Shown here piece by piece: positions 7,347 to 17,744 of a stretch of 37,811 bases of DNA. Position 1 is the stretch's first letter, and each line of letters opens with the position of its first letter. This stretch comes from Perkinsus marinus ATCC 50983. Lineage: Eukaryota > Perkinsozoa > Perkinsida > Perkinsidae. The stretch spans positions 401,587 through 439,397 of the forward strand of contig NW_003202385.1 of the NCBI RefSeq assembly GCF_000006405.1. The letters run 5' to 3'. The notes beneath the pieces are model-generated. The model was not told where the DNA came from and did no database searches. It saw nothing but the letters and a program-made list of their open reading frames with translations. Position numbers and translations under genes: made by a program.

Positions 7347-9763
7347 TCACATAATCTCGAAATGATCAGCATCACGTCTCAACTCAAAAATACTCCCCGA
7401 GAAAGATGAAAATTAGTCTCGTAAATGGCAAGGGTTGATTGAAACTATCCTTTATAACGAGTAATACATAGTACATAACCACACTTATCTACTCAAAGGC
7501 GCTGGAGGCTTCACGCCATCTGCTGATGGGAAAGTCTTGGACAGAGTACTTGGTCGCAAAGGCTAGGGTCAACTCCAGCGAAAGTGATTCAAGTCGGCGA
7601 ACGAGCTTGGCCATCCGCGGGTGCTTCAATAGTCCAAAGTTTCTGAGAGGAAGTCCTTGGCAACTGACACGTTATTCTTTCTAGTGGACTGGGTGACGGG
7701 ACAGACCCGTGTGAAGTGTGAGCCGCTGGTATGGCAGCAGTTAATCGGGCACTCGTCCCGGACCGAGATTACAGGGGGGAGGGGGGGACCTGCAAGTCTT
7801 CCGTCCTCTCCACACTACAAGTCGACTAATGCAGTTAACAGTTTCGTAAATATGTAGGGATACTCGGTCGAACTGGAGGATAAGAGTTGAAATACACTCC
7901 CAAATCGGCCGGTATGACCATCTTCACCTCCGCCTTCTCCCTAGCGGTATCGTGTTTAGTCTGCTCATGATAGGAATATATCCTAACGACCTGATCTCCG
8001 GATCGCGCGCCCTAAAAATCCGCACATTCGTATCGTAATAACGCAGACCAACAAGTACACGTAGAAACTGTACAGTATACACTAGGACGTCGCACTAGTG
8101 GCCTTCAATAGGAGTATATGGGCCGCTTGAACGCCAGCTACCGTACCCGATATCATCACACTGCACTTCCACCTGAACAACCTTATGACCAATAACGACG
8201 ACCACTATCGTGCTCCACCATATTACTTGGCGGCCAACTCCTGCCTCGTCATCAGCGTACCCGTAGTGGACATGATATCATTGAATTCGCCATTATTGAT
8301 GATCTTCTCAACAGCCTCCTTCTCCACATGGCACTCTATCATACAGTGCGACTTCATCACTGCCAAACCTTCCTCTGCACCATCCTGGACCGGGTCTGTC
8401 GACACTCCTGATGCCTCAGTCGACAAGGCCATTGGAATATAGTGACAACTTCACAACCTTATTGAATTCAACCAATGCAACTGATCAACGTCTATCCCTA
8501 GTCTCGTGAGAGAACGAATACACAACTGTCGTAATAGACCTAATAAAACGGAGACCCAGGTTTCGCCAACTCGCCGAATTTGGCGAGACTACTTCACGCT
8601 TAGCCAAATCTGGATTTGGCAAAGTGCGTTACAGTCCCCCCCCTGTAGACGGGAAGACACCAACTCAGTATTGATACCAACCATTTTCTGCTGACGGCGC
8701 TTCGCCAAACTTTGAAATGCGCTCGCCCGTACGCGGAAACACGTCCCTTGTACCAGGTTATGCGAAGATGATATTGGTGATTCCCGTTTGACCAACAGGT
8801 GTGGGCGACTTTTCTGGTCAACTTTGGCGAACCTGCCTGAATCAGATAATATCTTCAGAGACGAACTATTTTCTTGGCCAATGTTTTTCCAACTGCGGTG
8901 TAATCTACATTGGAACGTGTTCTGCCAAATGTGTGTTGTTGTATTCTGTTCGGTGGGATCATCTTTTAGGGCAGAATTTACCAAATTGGCCAGGGGTCCG
9001 ACAAGTTCGGCCTTGCTTGGTTCGTCGGACTACGCCATTCTTTCACAAACTTTTTGATCATAGCTACACCGGACGAAACCTCGACGTGGGGTAATTCGTG
9101 AGGTCATTAAAAACGGTGATGGCCATGGTGCCGGATGATGTGATATACCGTTCCGTGGGTACTTTTCCGCAAGTGAAGAAGCGACAGGCATTGAATTTGC
9201 TCTTTTCAAGGACACCAATCTCGAGTTCATATTCGACAAGGTTTGAAATGACAGCCAGGAGTGACAATATACAGTCAAGAATGACAAGTCTTCCCGAAGC
9301 GAACCTCTTCGTGTAATGGTCTCCCTAGGTAACCATCATGCAGTCAAATGAATGTTGCATCACCATTAATAGGATGAAGAAAAGAACTCACCAGTCACCG
9401 ACAGTGGCACTACTCGTGGAATACCACAGAGCTTGTGATCCCCCAATTGAAAGGTTGGTGGACAGCCTATGATACTGTTCATCACCACGTGCATTTGGTT
9501 CCGTGGTGATGTCTATTCGTAGTCTGTCTTATCAGATGACGTTCCCATACTCAGAGTGTGGGCAATTGTACACAAGTGGTGGTCAGCTCACCCTTTTCCG
9601 TGACAAGCTCATCGACTGTGAGAACACGAAAACAATCAACTTGAAACCCTCAAATCAAACGCGGTGTCAACGAGCAACGATTCCACGCGTTGTGAAGCAT
9701 AAAGTGTGATATGATGAACCAGCGAGTGTACCTCGCAAAAGCAAGACGCACCATAGAGTTTTT

Positions 9764-11251
9764 TTAGCTCTCCGGAAAATTTTTCTTTGAGAAAGTTGAT
9801 TCAGCTCTGTCTGTCCTACTACGGAACCGCCCAAGGAAGTAGGCTTTAGACTCTCGGAACGTCAGTCTCGCAATGAGTATACACGACAGTCCAAGAGCAA
9901 TAGGTAGCAAGATGAAAACCCCATCCCAAGAATAGGTAGCTATCCACGACACGAGTCCTTGCTGCACAGCAGCACCACATGCACCGACTCCATCAATGAT
10001 GCCTGCAACTTGGGAAGTTGCTTCTCTATTGCCTTTAAGAGCATCCTGTCGACCCAGGTCAGTACAAACTGCCGAAGAGACAATGTTAGCAGCGCCACCG
10101 ATGAAAAAGCCAGCCAAAGAGAGCATCACGTAGAGGTAGACAGTGGTGGGCTCATCAACGTGTAACAATGATACTGGGATGAGTGCTAGGAGTTGGAAGA
10201 GGAATAGGGATGGGGCTCTACCAGACCCCGGCACAACAGCCATCACATCTGACAACCAACCACAGGCGAGACTTCCAACAACCACACCGATATTGTATAT
10301 GGTGTCGAGGAGATTAGCTTGCTCCGGGGAGAGATGGGCATGTTCATGCAAGTAGAGTGGAAGCCAGAAGAACATGGCGTAGTTGACACCTTTCACACAT
10401 GCATAGGCCAAAGCGAAAGTTATCACCCCCGGAATCAGCCACGCCCTCCAGAACTTGATGCGTTCCTGAGCTTGGTGCTCGGCCGACGCCGAAGGTTGTA
10501 ACTCACCAGAGCGAGCAGGCTCAGCTTCGATCCCCGAGGGACTCGATTCGTTACTCGACTGACCAATAACCCTGTAGAGGGCCTTATCAAGACTAACCGG
10601 AAGTGTCATGAAAGTAAGCAAGCCCACAGCCACTAGTATCACTGCAGGTGTGATGAAGGTAGCAGAAATGACTGCTCTGCCGGTCTCGCCAAATATGACT
10701 ATCATCAACGAAGCGAGATTAGCCCCTACTATGTTGCCAACTGCAGCGTTGGTCGCCCATACACCGAATATAATTCCAGAATGCATGTCGCCAAAATAAT
10801 TACCCATGATCTTAACAAGAACCGGCCATACAGCGGACTGGAAAACTCCGTTGCAGGCGTTCAAGACGTAATAGAAATAGTACATTCCCGGAGCTGTAAA
10901 GTGGACCACAAGTAGACCAAATATACACTGGTCAATGGCTGCGAGGGATACAGCAACTAACGAGACAAGGATTGGGTTATACATATCTCCGAGTACACCT
11001 GTCATGAGCATGCCTAATGCGTACGATATCATGAAGACCACATCCATGACGCCAAAGAAGACCGTGGGATAATCAAACTGGGGATCTTTGAGAAGGGAGG
11101 CTGCGCTCGATATGGCCTTACGGGTGGCGTGGACCATCACATATACCAGGAAGGTCAACGCGAAAGCCAGCACTTGATACGATAGACGAGGTTTTGGGAT
11201 AAGATGAGCGATGGTGATGGGGAATATCATTACGTGGATCAAGTGCGGCAA
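9764..11251 (-). CDS. SLC37-type sugar-phosphate/phosphate antiporter (MFS)
   Basis: Intron-less frame of 495 residues, about the usual length of eukaryotic SLC37 proteins, with about 12 membrane segments. Diagnostic stretches include the VMVHATRKAIS segment after helix 1 (compare YHMSRKPIS in SLC37), the SYALGMLMTGVLGD helix-3 block, WPVLVKIMGNYFG and GIIFGVWATNAAVGNIVG, the second-half WLPLYL block, and the C-terminal CTDLGRQDALKGNREATS block (compare SADLGTHKSLKGNAKALS). A hydrophilic Ser/Glu-rich loop (about residues 232-268) separates the two halves. Family members exchange glucose-6-phosphate or glycerol-3-phosphate for phosphate, usually at the ER. The substrate here is not determined. 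Confidence 0.88.
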   Translation of the reverse strand: MPHLIHVMIFPITIAHLIPKPRLSYQVLAFALTFLVYVMVHATRKAISSAASLLKDPQFDYPTVFFGVMDVVFMISYALGMLMTGVLGDMYNPILVSLVAVSLAAIDQCIFGLLVVHFTAPGMYYFYYVLNACNGVFQSAVWPVLVKIMGNYFGDMHSGIIFGVWATNAAVGNIVGANLASLMIVIFGETGRAVISATFITPAVILVAVGLLTFMTLPVSLDKALYRVIGQSSNESSPSGIEAEPARSGELQPSASAEHQAQERIKFWRAWLIPGVITFALAYACVKGVNYAMFFWLPLYLHEHAHLSPEQANLLDTIYNIGVVVGSLACGWLSDVMAVVPGSGRAPSLFLFQLLALIPVSLLHVDEPTTVYLYVMLSLAGFFIGGAANIVSSAVCTDLGRQDALKGNREATSQVAGIIDGVGACGAAVQQGLVSWIATYSWDGVFILLPIALGLSCILIARLTFRESKAYFLGRFRSRTDRAESTFSKKNFPES

Positions 11252-12276
11252 TCAACTTGAGAATAAGGCGATAAAGAACGCGATAGAGCCCAAGTCCGAG
11301 GTCGACCGACTATCTTCCCGCCTCGCTGGCGTCACGAAGCATGAGTCGCACAGAAATCCCTCTAAACATTTTATTGGACCTATCTACAACCCTAAGCTTG
11401 ACTATCAAGAGCATGATGGACTTCCCGATAGCAACTGACAGGGCTCCAGTCGACTTGAAGGTACATGTGAGGGGTCTGACTAGCTGCTGGTACGCAGAGA
11501 TCATACAAAGACGACTAGAAGTGAGTGGCAGTTGAGTATTATAATGAAAAGCTAAATCCTTCTGTAGCGTCTGCCGGCTCAAACCCCGGAATAACTGGTG
11601 GCAACTCAACCCCTCCGCCCCTTGGAGATGGGGTCTCAAATAGGTTGTGTGAGTTAGGCATCAGAAGATGGGATATGAGAGGCTACACAGAGAAATGTAG
11701 GGTCATAACCCGTAACGACGCCAAAAAGACTTAGCAAATAATGCCTCATGGAAAAGGGTGCAATGAACGGGGCTGATCGTGCACGTGTCACAACCGGCGT
11801 CACGATATTGCGCGCGTGAAGAACACAAGACCCTCAGAGAAGCCCTTGAAGTGGGGAGTCGACACATAGCCGCTCCTAGTATGGGTCGGGTCCTACACTG
11901 CACTTCGAGTACGGTTAAAGGACTACTACTACGGTATCGATACCTACCAGTAATTTCTTCGCATCCATACTTCTTACCAGTAAACCTTCGAGGACACTTC
12001 GATATGAAGGACCGCCCCACTTAACTACTCACACAGAACACGTTTCTTCTGATCCGCCTACAGTACTTCGAGAATTCTCAGGGCATCAATCTGTGCATAA
12101 TCATCCCCGACGCATGGGATAGATGACATATACATGTCAAGACCAGAGACATGAGCCTTCTATTGAGAGGGGAACATGCTTCAGCGGTCTTACCCTCGCA
12201 CCCAGAGCACTCCCCACCCATGGCCGGGGCAACGATGAACTTTCGGTGTGCTCTGCATTGCTGCAGGTTTGCAATA

Positions 12277-12308
12277 TGTGTCTGCGTGTTAACGTGCACG
12301 CAGACACA
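12277..12308. repeat. Inverted repeat, 12-bp perfect arms, 8-nt loop
   Basis: TGTGTCTGCGTG and its exact reverse complement around an 8-nt loop. Confidence 0.85.
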
Positions 12309-12344
12309 GATTATACAAAGACTACATGAATTATCCCAGTGTCA

Positions 12345-12385
12345 AGTCGCCAGCTTCATCAGCACTGCTGATGAAGCTTGCGACT
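12345..12385. repeat. Single-base-centred palindrome, 20-bp arms
   Basis: Two 20-bp arms with one mismatch around a single C at 12365. Same centre geometry as the palindrome at 5045-5089. Confidence 0.88.
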
Positions 12386-12957
12386 CACAACCATGATTCG
12401 ATGAGTCGTGAGTGATAGTATCACTAGGATACACGGCCATGACAATTCGCCATTGACAGACCCCTCTACTGTGGGAAGCAAAGCCACTTCTCGGAATTCA
12501 TTTACGATTGTTGCAAGTGGTATCATACGCGCCACCTCAACTCTCGACGAGTCGGATAGTGGTTGGTTGTCCCTGGCGCAGCCAGGCTGGCTTCAGTAGT
12601 CCGATACCATTGGAGCTCAGTGACTGTGAGAAGTTTTCGCTAGGAACTTCTGGCTAACAAGCTTTCGGCTTAGTTTTGGTATTCGCGGCAATTCCGCAAC
12701 CTGTGGCAACGGTGTTGGCAACGAAGGCACATCTCGCCGGAGCAATTCTCAACGAGAGACTTATTCTTTCGTTGGATGAATTTGAGATTGGAAAGGTGTA
12801 GGAAATCGGGTAGTGACTGTATGACGTGAAGCCTTCAAGAGAGGACATATCTGTCCCTCGAGCGTAATGGGTGTCACGGAGGACCACAACCGTCGGAATT
12901 AGGGTAACTTCGCTCGTGCCAACGAAATCGATCTTCTTATCTCGAGTTCGCTTGGCC

Positions 12958-14364
12958 TGAGGCATGTCTTGGTGGCACAGCGGCTCCACCCAATGACACT
13001 GTCCTTATTGAGAGCGAAATAGGCCTTTACAGGACCTCCACAGCCAATATCGTCAGCGTTCTATTACAGGCATATCTCGGGGTGATGGCATAGCCGCCCC
13101 ACCCAACGACACTGTCCTTAGTGACAATGGAATGGGCCTTCAAAATGCCTTCGCAGGCAATATCGTTAGCGTTCTATTACAGGCATATCTCGGGGTGATG
13201 GCATAGCCGCCCCACCCAATGACACTGTCCTTATTGAGAGCGAAATAGGCCTTTACAGGACCTCCACAGCCAATATCGTCAGCGTTCTATTACAGGCATA
13301 TCTCGGGGTGATGGCATAGCCGCCCCAGCCAACGACACTGACCTTAGTGAGAGAGCAATAGGTCTTCCAGATGCCTTCGCAGCCAATATCGTCAGCGTTC
13401 TATTACAGGCATATCTCGGGGTGATGGCATAGCCGCCCCACCCAACGACACTGTCCTTAGTGACAGTGGAATGGGCCTTCAAAATGCCTTCACAGCCAAT
13501 ATCGTCAGCGTTCTATTACAGGCATATCTCGGGGTGATGGCATAGCCGCCCCACCCAACGACACTGTCCTTAGTGACAGTGGAATGGGCCTTCAAAATGC
13601 CTTCACAGCCAATATCGTCAGCGTTCTATTACAGGCAGATCTCGGGGTGATGGCATAGCCGCCCCACCCAATGGCACTGTCCTCACTGAGAGTGCAGTAG
13701 GTCTTCAAAATGCCTTCGCAGGCAATATCGTCAGCGTTCTATTACAGGCATATCTCGGGGTGATGGCATAGCCGCCCCACCCAATGACACTGTCCTTATT
13801 GAGAGCGAAATAGGCCTTTACAGGACCTCCACAGCCAATATCGTCAGCATTCTATTACAGGCATATCTCGGGGTGATGGCATAGCCGCCCCACCCAATGA
13901 CACTGTCCTTATTGAGAGCGAAATAGGCCTTTACAGGACCTCCACAGCCAATATCGTCAGCATTCTATTACAGGCATATCTCGGGGTGATGGCATAGCCG
14001 CCCCACCCAATGACACTGTCCTTATTGAGAGCGAAATAGGCCTTTACAGGACCTCCACAGCCAATATCGTCAGCGTTCTATTACAGGCATATCTCGGGGT
14101 GATGGCATAGCCGCCCCAGCCAACGACACTGACCTTAGTGAGAGAGCAATAGGTCTTCAAAATGCCTTCACAGGCAATATCGTCAGCGTTCTATTACATG
14201 CATGTCTCGGGGTGATGGCATAGCCGCCCCACCCAACGACACTGACCTTAGTGAGAGAGCAATAGGTCTTCAAAATGCCTTCACAGGCAATATCGTCAGC
14301 GTTCTATTACATGCATGTCTCGGGGTGATGGCATAGCCGGCCCACCCAATGACACTGTCCTTAC
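12958..14364. repeat. 113-bp tandem satellite array, about 12.4 units
   Basis: The word CGTCAGCGTTCTATTACAGG (with small changes) starts at 13051, 13164, 13277, 13390, 13503, 13616, 13729, 13842, 13955, 14068, 14181 and 14294: twelve exact 113-bp steps. A degenerate partial unit lies at about 12958-13000. The 5' two-thirds is nearly invariant. The last third has at least three subtypes (TTATTGAGAGCGAAATAGG; TTAGTGACAGTGGAATGGG; TTAGTGAGAGAGCAATAGG) arranged in blocks, with some neighbouring units nearly identical. Since 113 is not a multiple of 3 and frames change from unit to unit, it is not a coding repeat. Confidence 0.96.
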
Positions 14365-14381
14365 TATTAGTAAGGACGGTG
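14353..14381. repeat. Single-base-centred palindrome at the satellite array end
   Basis: Arms of 10 bp are perfect (14357-14377) and extend to 14 bp with one G-T position. The left arm is the last satellite unit's own ACTGTCCTTA sequence, so the array terminates in a fold-back. Confidence 0.88.
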
Positions 14382-14399
14382 TAAGTTACGTAACCCTCG

Positions 14400-16374
14400 G
14401 AAGCAGTTGAAATACGAGCGGGAGGTCTATGCGATGTGTACGACGGTCCACTTCGTCCCAACTCGACATCATTGCTACACAACCATGATGTAACTTGCCG
14501 CATGAGCTCTATCCAGGACCAATAGTTCTCAGAATCTTCCACAGATAGTTTTCATTCTCAACATGGGGATTGTAACACCAGGTTTCGGTTGACACAGCAT
14601 AGCGGAGCATCGCCCCAATGCCAATTAGCATGAAAGTAAGGATACTCATCAGCAGGCAGAAGAGGTAAATGTATCTGCTGCATAACCATAATCGACTATC
14701 TGAGCCGTTGTAAGGCACCTGTTAATGTAGCTGCCAATCTGCGAGCACTCAAGCTCATCGAAGAACAGAGTAGGATCGGTGGTCGAGCCCCAAGAACAGT
14801 ATTGTTTGGTCGCGTGACCGAATGATGCGTTGGTTCGAAAAGCCTCGTACGGGTCGTTTAGGTTCTTTGCTTTCCTGAAGGTCGTAGACAGCCAAAGAGA
14901 GGAAACATTCTGACAGACTAATTGCATACACGATAGAGCTCAGAGGTTGTTGTCCTCGGTAGTTGGACGGTATGCACGACTCCACTGTAGTACTGCCTAT
15001 GTCGCTATCACAGGGTAGAACTGATGCAGCATTCGCCTCGACCTACGACAAGCGAATTTTCACTAGAACTTCTCGGACTGGTATACCTTCGGGAGGTTCA
15101 ATCTATCTATACGATTGTTGATCCTCTTCAAAGCAGCTTCGTTGGAGGTCGAATCTTCGACATACAAGCAACGACAGTAGACATCCTGAACTAACGAAAC
15201 TACTAGGAGGACTACCATGGAAGCTTGCGTCATTGGACCGTTTGGCGAGTACTACCCGGAACATCTTCTGTCCAGCTATATCGATACCATAATACGGACA
15301 AGTCTGTTCGAACTGTGAGGTCGCTTTGTACAAGAAATTGATGTCAGAAGAATTATAAACAACCCGGATTCGGTTCACGTCGGTATCCTACCACAGTCGG
15401 TAGCGCATCATCAATTATCTGCTGATGCTGCATTTGCTACCATGCAGTCGTGATGGAGGACCCAGCAACGTTGGCAAGCAGTGGGATAGACGACTCTAAC
15501 GTCGAAGCGGCCACTGAACATTGACTTATACGCGAGAGAGTTGCATTCCCGAAGGTGTTCTTCCATGTCCGCTTGATGAGGCAGCCCAGGCCCTCTACAA
15601 TGATCACTGAAATAGTATCTAGTTCACGCCGCGGTCATGGAGTGGGACCGTGAAGCGAGCTTATCTGCAATTGATCAGCTGATTGTATATACAGTCGTCT
15701 TGGAAGTTAACACAATTATGGGTGCGCGCCGTTATACCGAAACACTCGCGAGCCGCTGTCATCTGGTGGAAGCATACAGTGCAGACATCCACAAGGGTAC
15801 AGGCTCTACCCTGATGAGCAGGCCAACGACCAGAGATCCAACAACGACCAGAATAAAGCGTGCTATCCAGGGGCCATGCTTGCAGAGACCGCCAAGGAAG
15901 CCAACCTGTCAATGTGTGCTAAATGACTCTTTTCATGAGGGCTGCTCCTGCTCGCCATGTCATTTGGTCGAGGTCCAGCTCAGCCACTGGCAAATTGGAG
16001 AAGAACTTGAAACCAAAGCTCATGAGGAAGCAGACGACCACTAGTAGTGCATAGAAGGCAGCCACTGCGAACATATATATTTCCAATGATCGAATCTGAA
16101 ATCGACCAACAGCAAACGCTGAGGGACGATCACGGCCCTGATACTGTTGACATGTTGCATGATGTGTCAAGGAGCGTTGATACACCTCCGAAGCCCGACT
16201 TCTCACACTGCCAAGTCTTACGGAAATATCTCGCAAACGTCCAAAAGGCTTTGGCATCCTAATACTGAGGAAATACACAGTGGAATCCGCGGTGACAGAG
16301 CTCACAACGTATGGAGGGTCTCTGGTGTAGAACTTCAGAGTTCGACCATCAACAACAGTATTCGAGGACTGCAC
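14400..16374 (-). CDS. Exons of a polytopic membrane protein (possible Patched/NPC1-like), structure unresolved
   Basis: Several minus-strand frames look coding. An N-terminal part (about 16374-15989) has a membrane span (EIYMFAVAAFYALLVVVCFLM). It joins through a plausible 82-nt intron (15906-15987) to an exon starting at 15905 that reads GPWIARFILVVVGSLVVGLL and then RVEPVPLWMSA. That pattern resembles the first span and TDPVxLW turn of NPC1/Patched (RND-type) proteins. Further along are a Cys-containing soluble stretch (about 14927-14700) and another span (YIYLFCLLMSILTFMLIGIG, near 14660). I could not join the parts through every intervening frame change, so the gene may have more introns, be partly decayed, or be two genes. 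The 3' side runs into the 113-bp array. Confidence 0.33.
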
Positions 16375-17040
16375 ACACTCATCGAGTATGTTACTAGGGC
16401 CGAAGCCAGTGTGAACACGGAAAGGAAAGTAGAGGAAAAGGAATAGACCTGCTCACACCGGGAGAGGCAGCGAGGTGACCATGCAAGTTTCACCTATGAT
16501 GGACACGTTCATCTTGAGCTTGAAGAATGATGCCAAGCGATAACTAGATCTACGCCGTTTGAAGTGGTTTGCTTGGTTTTCAACGAAGCCTGTGCACAGG
16601 CCAACCAGCGTGCCTGAGTCCCATGGTGATATTGCAGGATTGTATTCGACAATGATTCACCGATTATGGGCAGTCGTGTTATCAACGGAGTTTCTTTTCC
16701 CATCGAAATGCAAGGCTGGGAGTATCATATAAGATCTCAATCGACGACACAAAACCCTCATCTGTCCTAGAAACACGCATACAAGGAGTGGGCATAAAAC
16801 ACCATGAGTAACTCTGGAAACACGACGGCAGCAAGAAACGATTGGAGTAAAGCCAGCACCTCACCAGACTCGATCATTGCCTGAGGGTGACTTATCTACC
16901 GCTATCAAGTTGTCATGGCTTGTAGGCCCATGGCTAACTCCTATACCTACTATTGTCATTGTGTCACCCAAAAGGAGACTACCTAACACAACCGCAACGC
17001 GGTGGTTTCATATGAACAGTAATAGTATTCAACTATTGAC

Positions 17041-17106
17041 GTTGTTGTTGTTGCTGTTGTTGTTGTTGCTGTCGTTGTTGTTGTTGTTGTTGTTGTGGTT
17101 GTTGCT
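17041..17106. repeat. GTT/CAA trinucleotide microsatellite
   Basis: About 22 near-perfect GTT triplets with GCT, GTC and GTG interruptions. It would read as poly-Leu on plus or poly-Gln/Asn on minus; neither frame is supported as coding. Confidence 0.9.
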
Positions 17107-17300
17107 GGCATTCAGCTGCTCATTCACTCATTTGCTTCTGGTGAGTAGCGAGTGCCGTAACGTACTCCTTCAACGATGATCTTACCTTCACATCTTGTTC
17201 AGCATTAGGCGGGCACAATACGCCGGGGTCACTGTTCGAGCCTGCTGCCGCTGTTGCTGCTGACCATAGGCCCCAATGTAGAGAGGCATCGCCGACTGCT

Positions 17301-17320
17301 GCCCACAGTGGGCAGCCCAC
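17301..17320. repeat. Fold-back unit X-n-X'-n-X
   Basis: GCCCAC-a-GTGGGC-a-GCCCAC, 20 bp, all three words exact. Confidence 0.85.
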
Positions 17321-17744
17321 TATTGCTAATAGCAGCTCCACAATAGACTCTCAACCCTCCCGCAGGTTGCTCTCCGTCGTACTGCTGCTGATCCGTGTAT
17401 CAATGTTGTTGTCCACAACCGCCAACTAGCTTCTGTCAACAAGTTTCTAACTTCGCCAACAAACTCGATCTTTCGCCGTCCCACCAAGATAACTCCAATT
17501 CGGTGATACTCAGTTCTGTTACATACTCCCATTGAAAATATCTCAACTCCCTCGGAAGTTTGGCAGCATTCGAGTCGGCGAAACTTTTTACAAACTTGAA
17601 AAGTACATTCTCGCTCGCCCTAAAATAAGACGTCCTTGTAGAAGGTCAGGCTTACTAAGCCTAATGCAGTAAAGGTAGCCATCAAATTGACTGGATGCGT
17701 GTATTAAAGATACCACCCTGGATAAAGGCACCGTTCATATTGCT

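Larger units (their letters stand above)
6894..9763. other. Gene-poor region between repeat copy 2 and the SLC37 gene
   Basis: About 2.9 kb without a gene I can support. A minus-strand frame at 8223-8432 (69 codons) has balanced, protein-like composition rich in Glu and Met but matches no family I recognise, and it has no visible splice partners. 8565-8990 is rich in TTTGGC/GCCAAA words, including two short hairpins (arms CTCGCC/GGCGAG at about 8571-8588 and GCCAAATC/GATTTGGC at about 8602-8619), which may be a decayed repeat element. Confidence 0.5.
11252..12957. other. Intergenic region with palindromes
   Basis: About 1.7 kb with only short overlapping frames on both strands and no family signal. 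It should contain the promoter of the SLC37 gene near 11252-11500. Two long palindromes (12277-12308 and 12345-12385) lie only 36 bp apart. Confidence 0.55.
16375..17744. other. Unresolved region upstream of the DHHC gene
   Basis: Minus-strand frames at 16864-16682, 16703-16509 and 17532-17326 have protein-like composition and could be 5' exons of the membrane-protein gene at 14400-16374, but I found no family match and no consistent splice chain. The region also contains the GTT microsatellite (17041-17106) and a fold-back unit (17301-17320), and must hold the promoter of the plus-strand DHHC gene. Confidence 0.35.

Noticed and set aside
13279-14542. Open frames inside the 113-bp array
   Set aside because: The 113-bp period shifts frame each unit; similar short peptides reappear only because the DNA repeats.
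16877-17179. Plus-strand frame with a poly-Leu tract
   Set aside because: The Leu run is a GTT microsatellite; the flanks show no protein-like pattern or splice partners.
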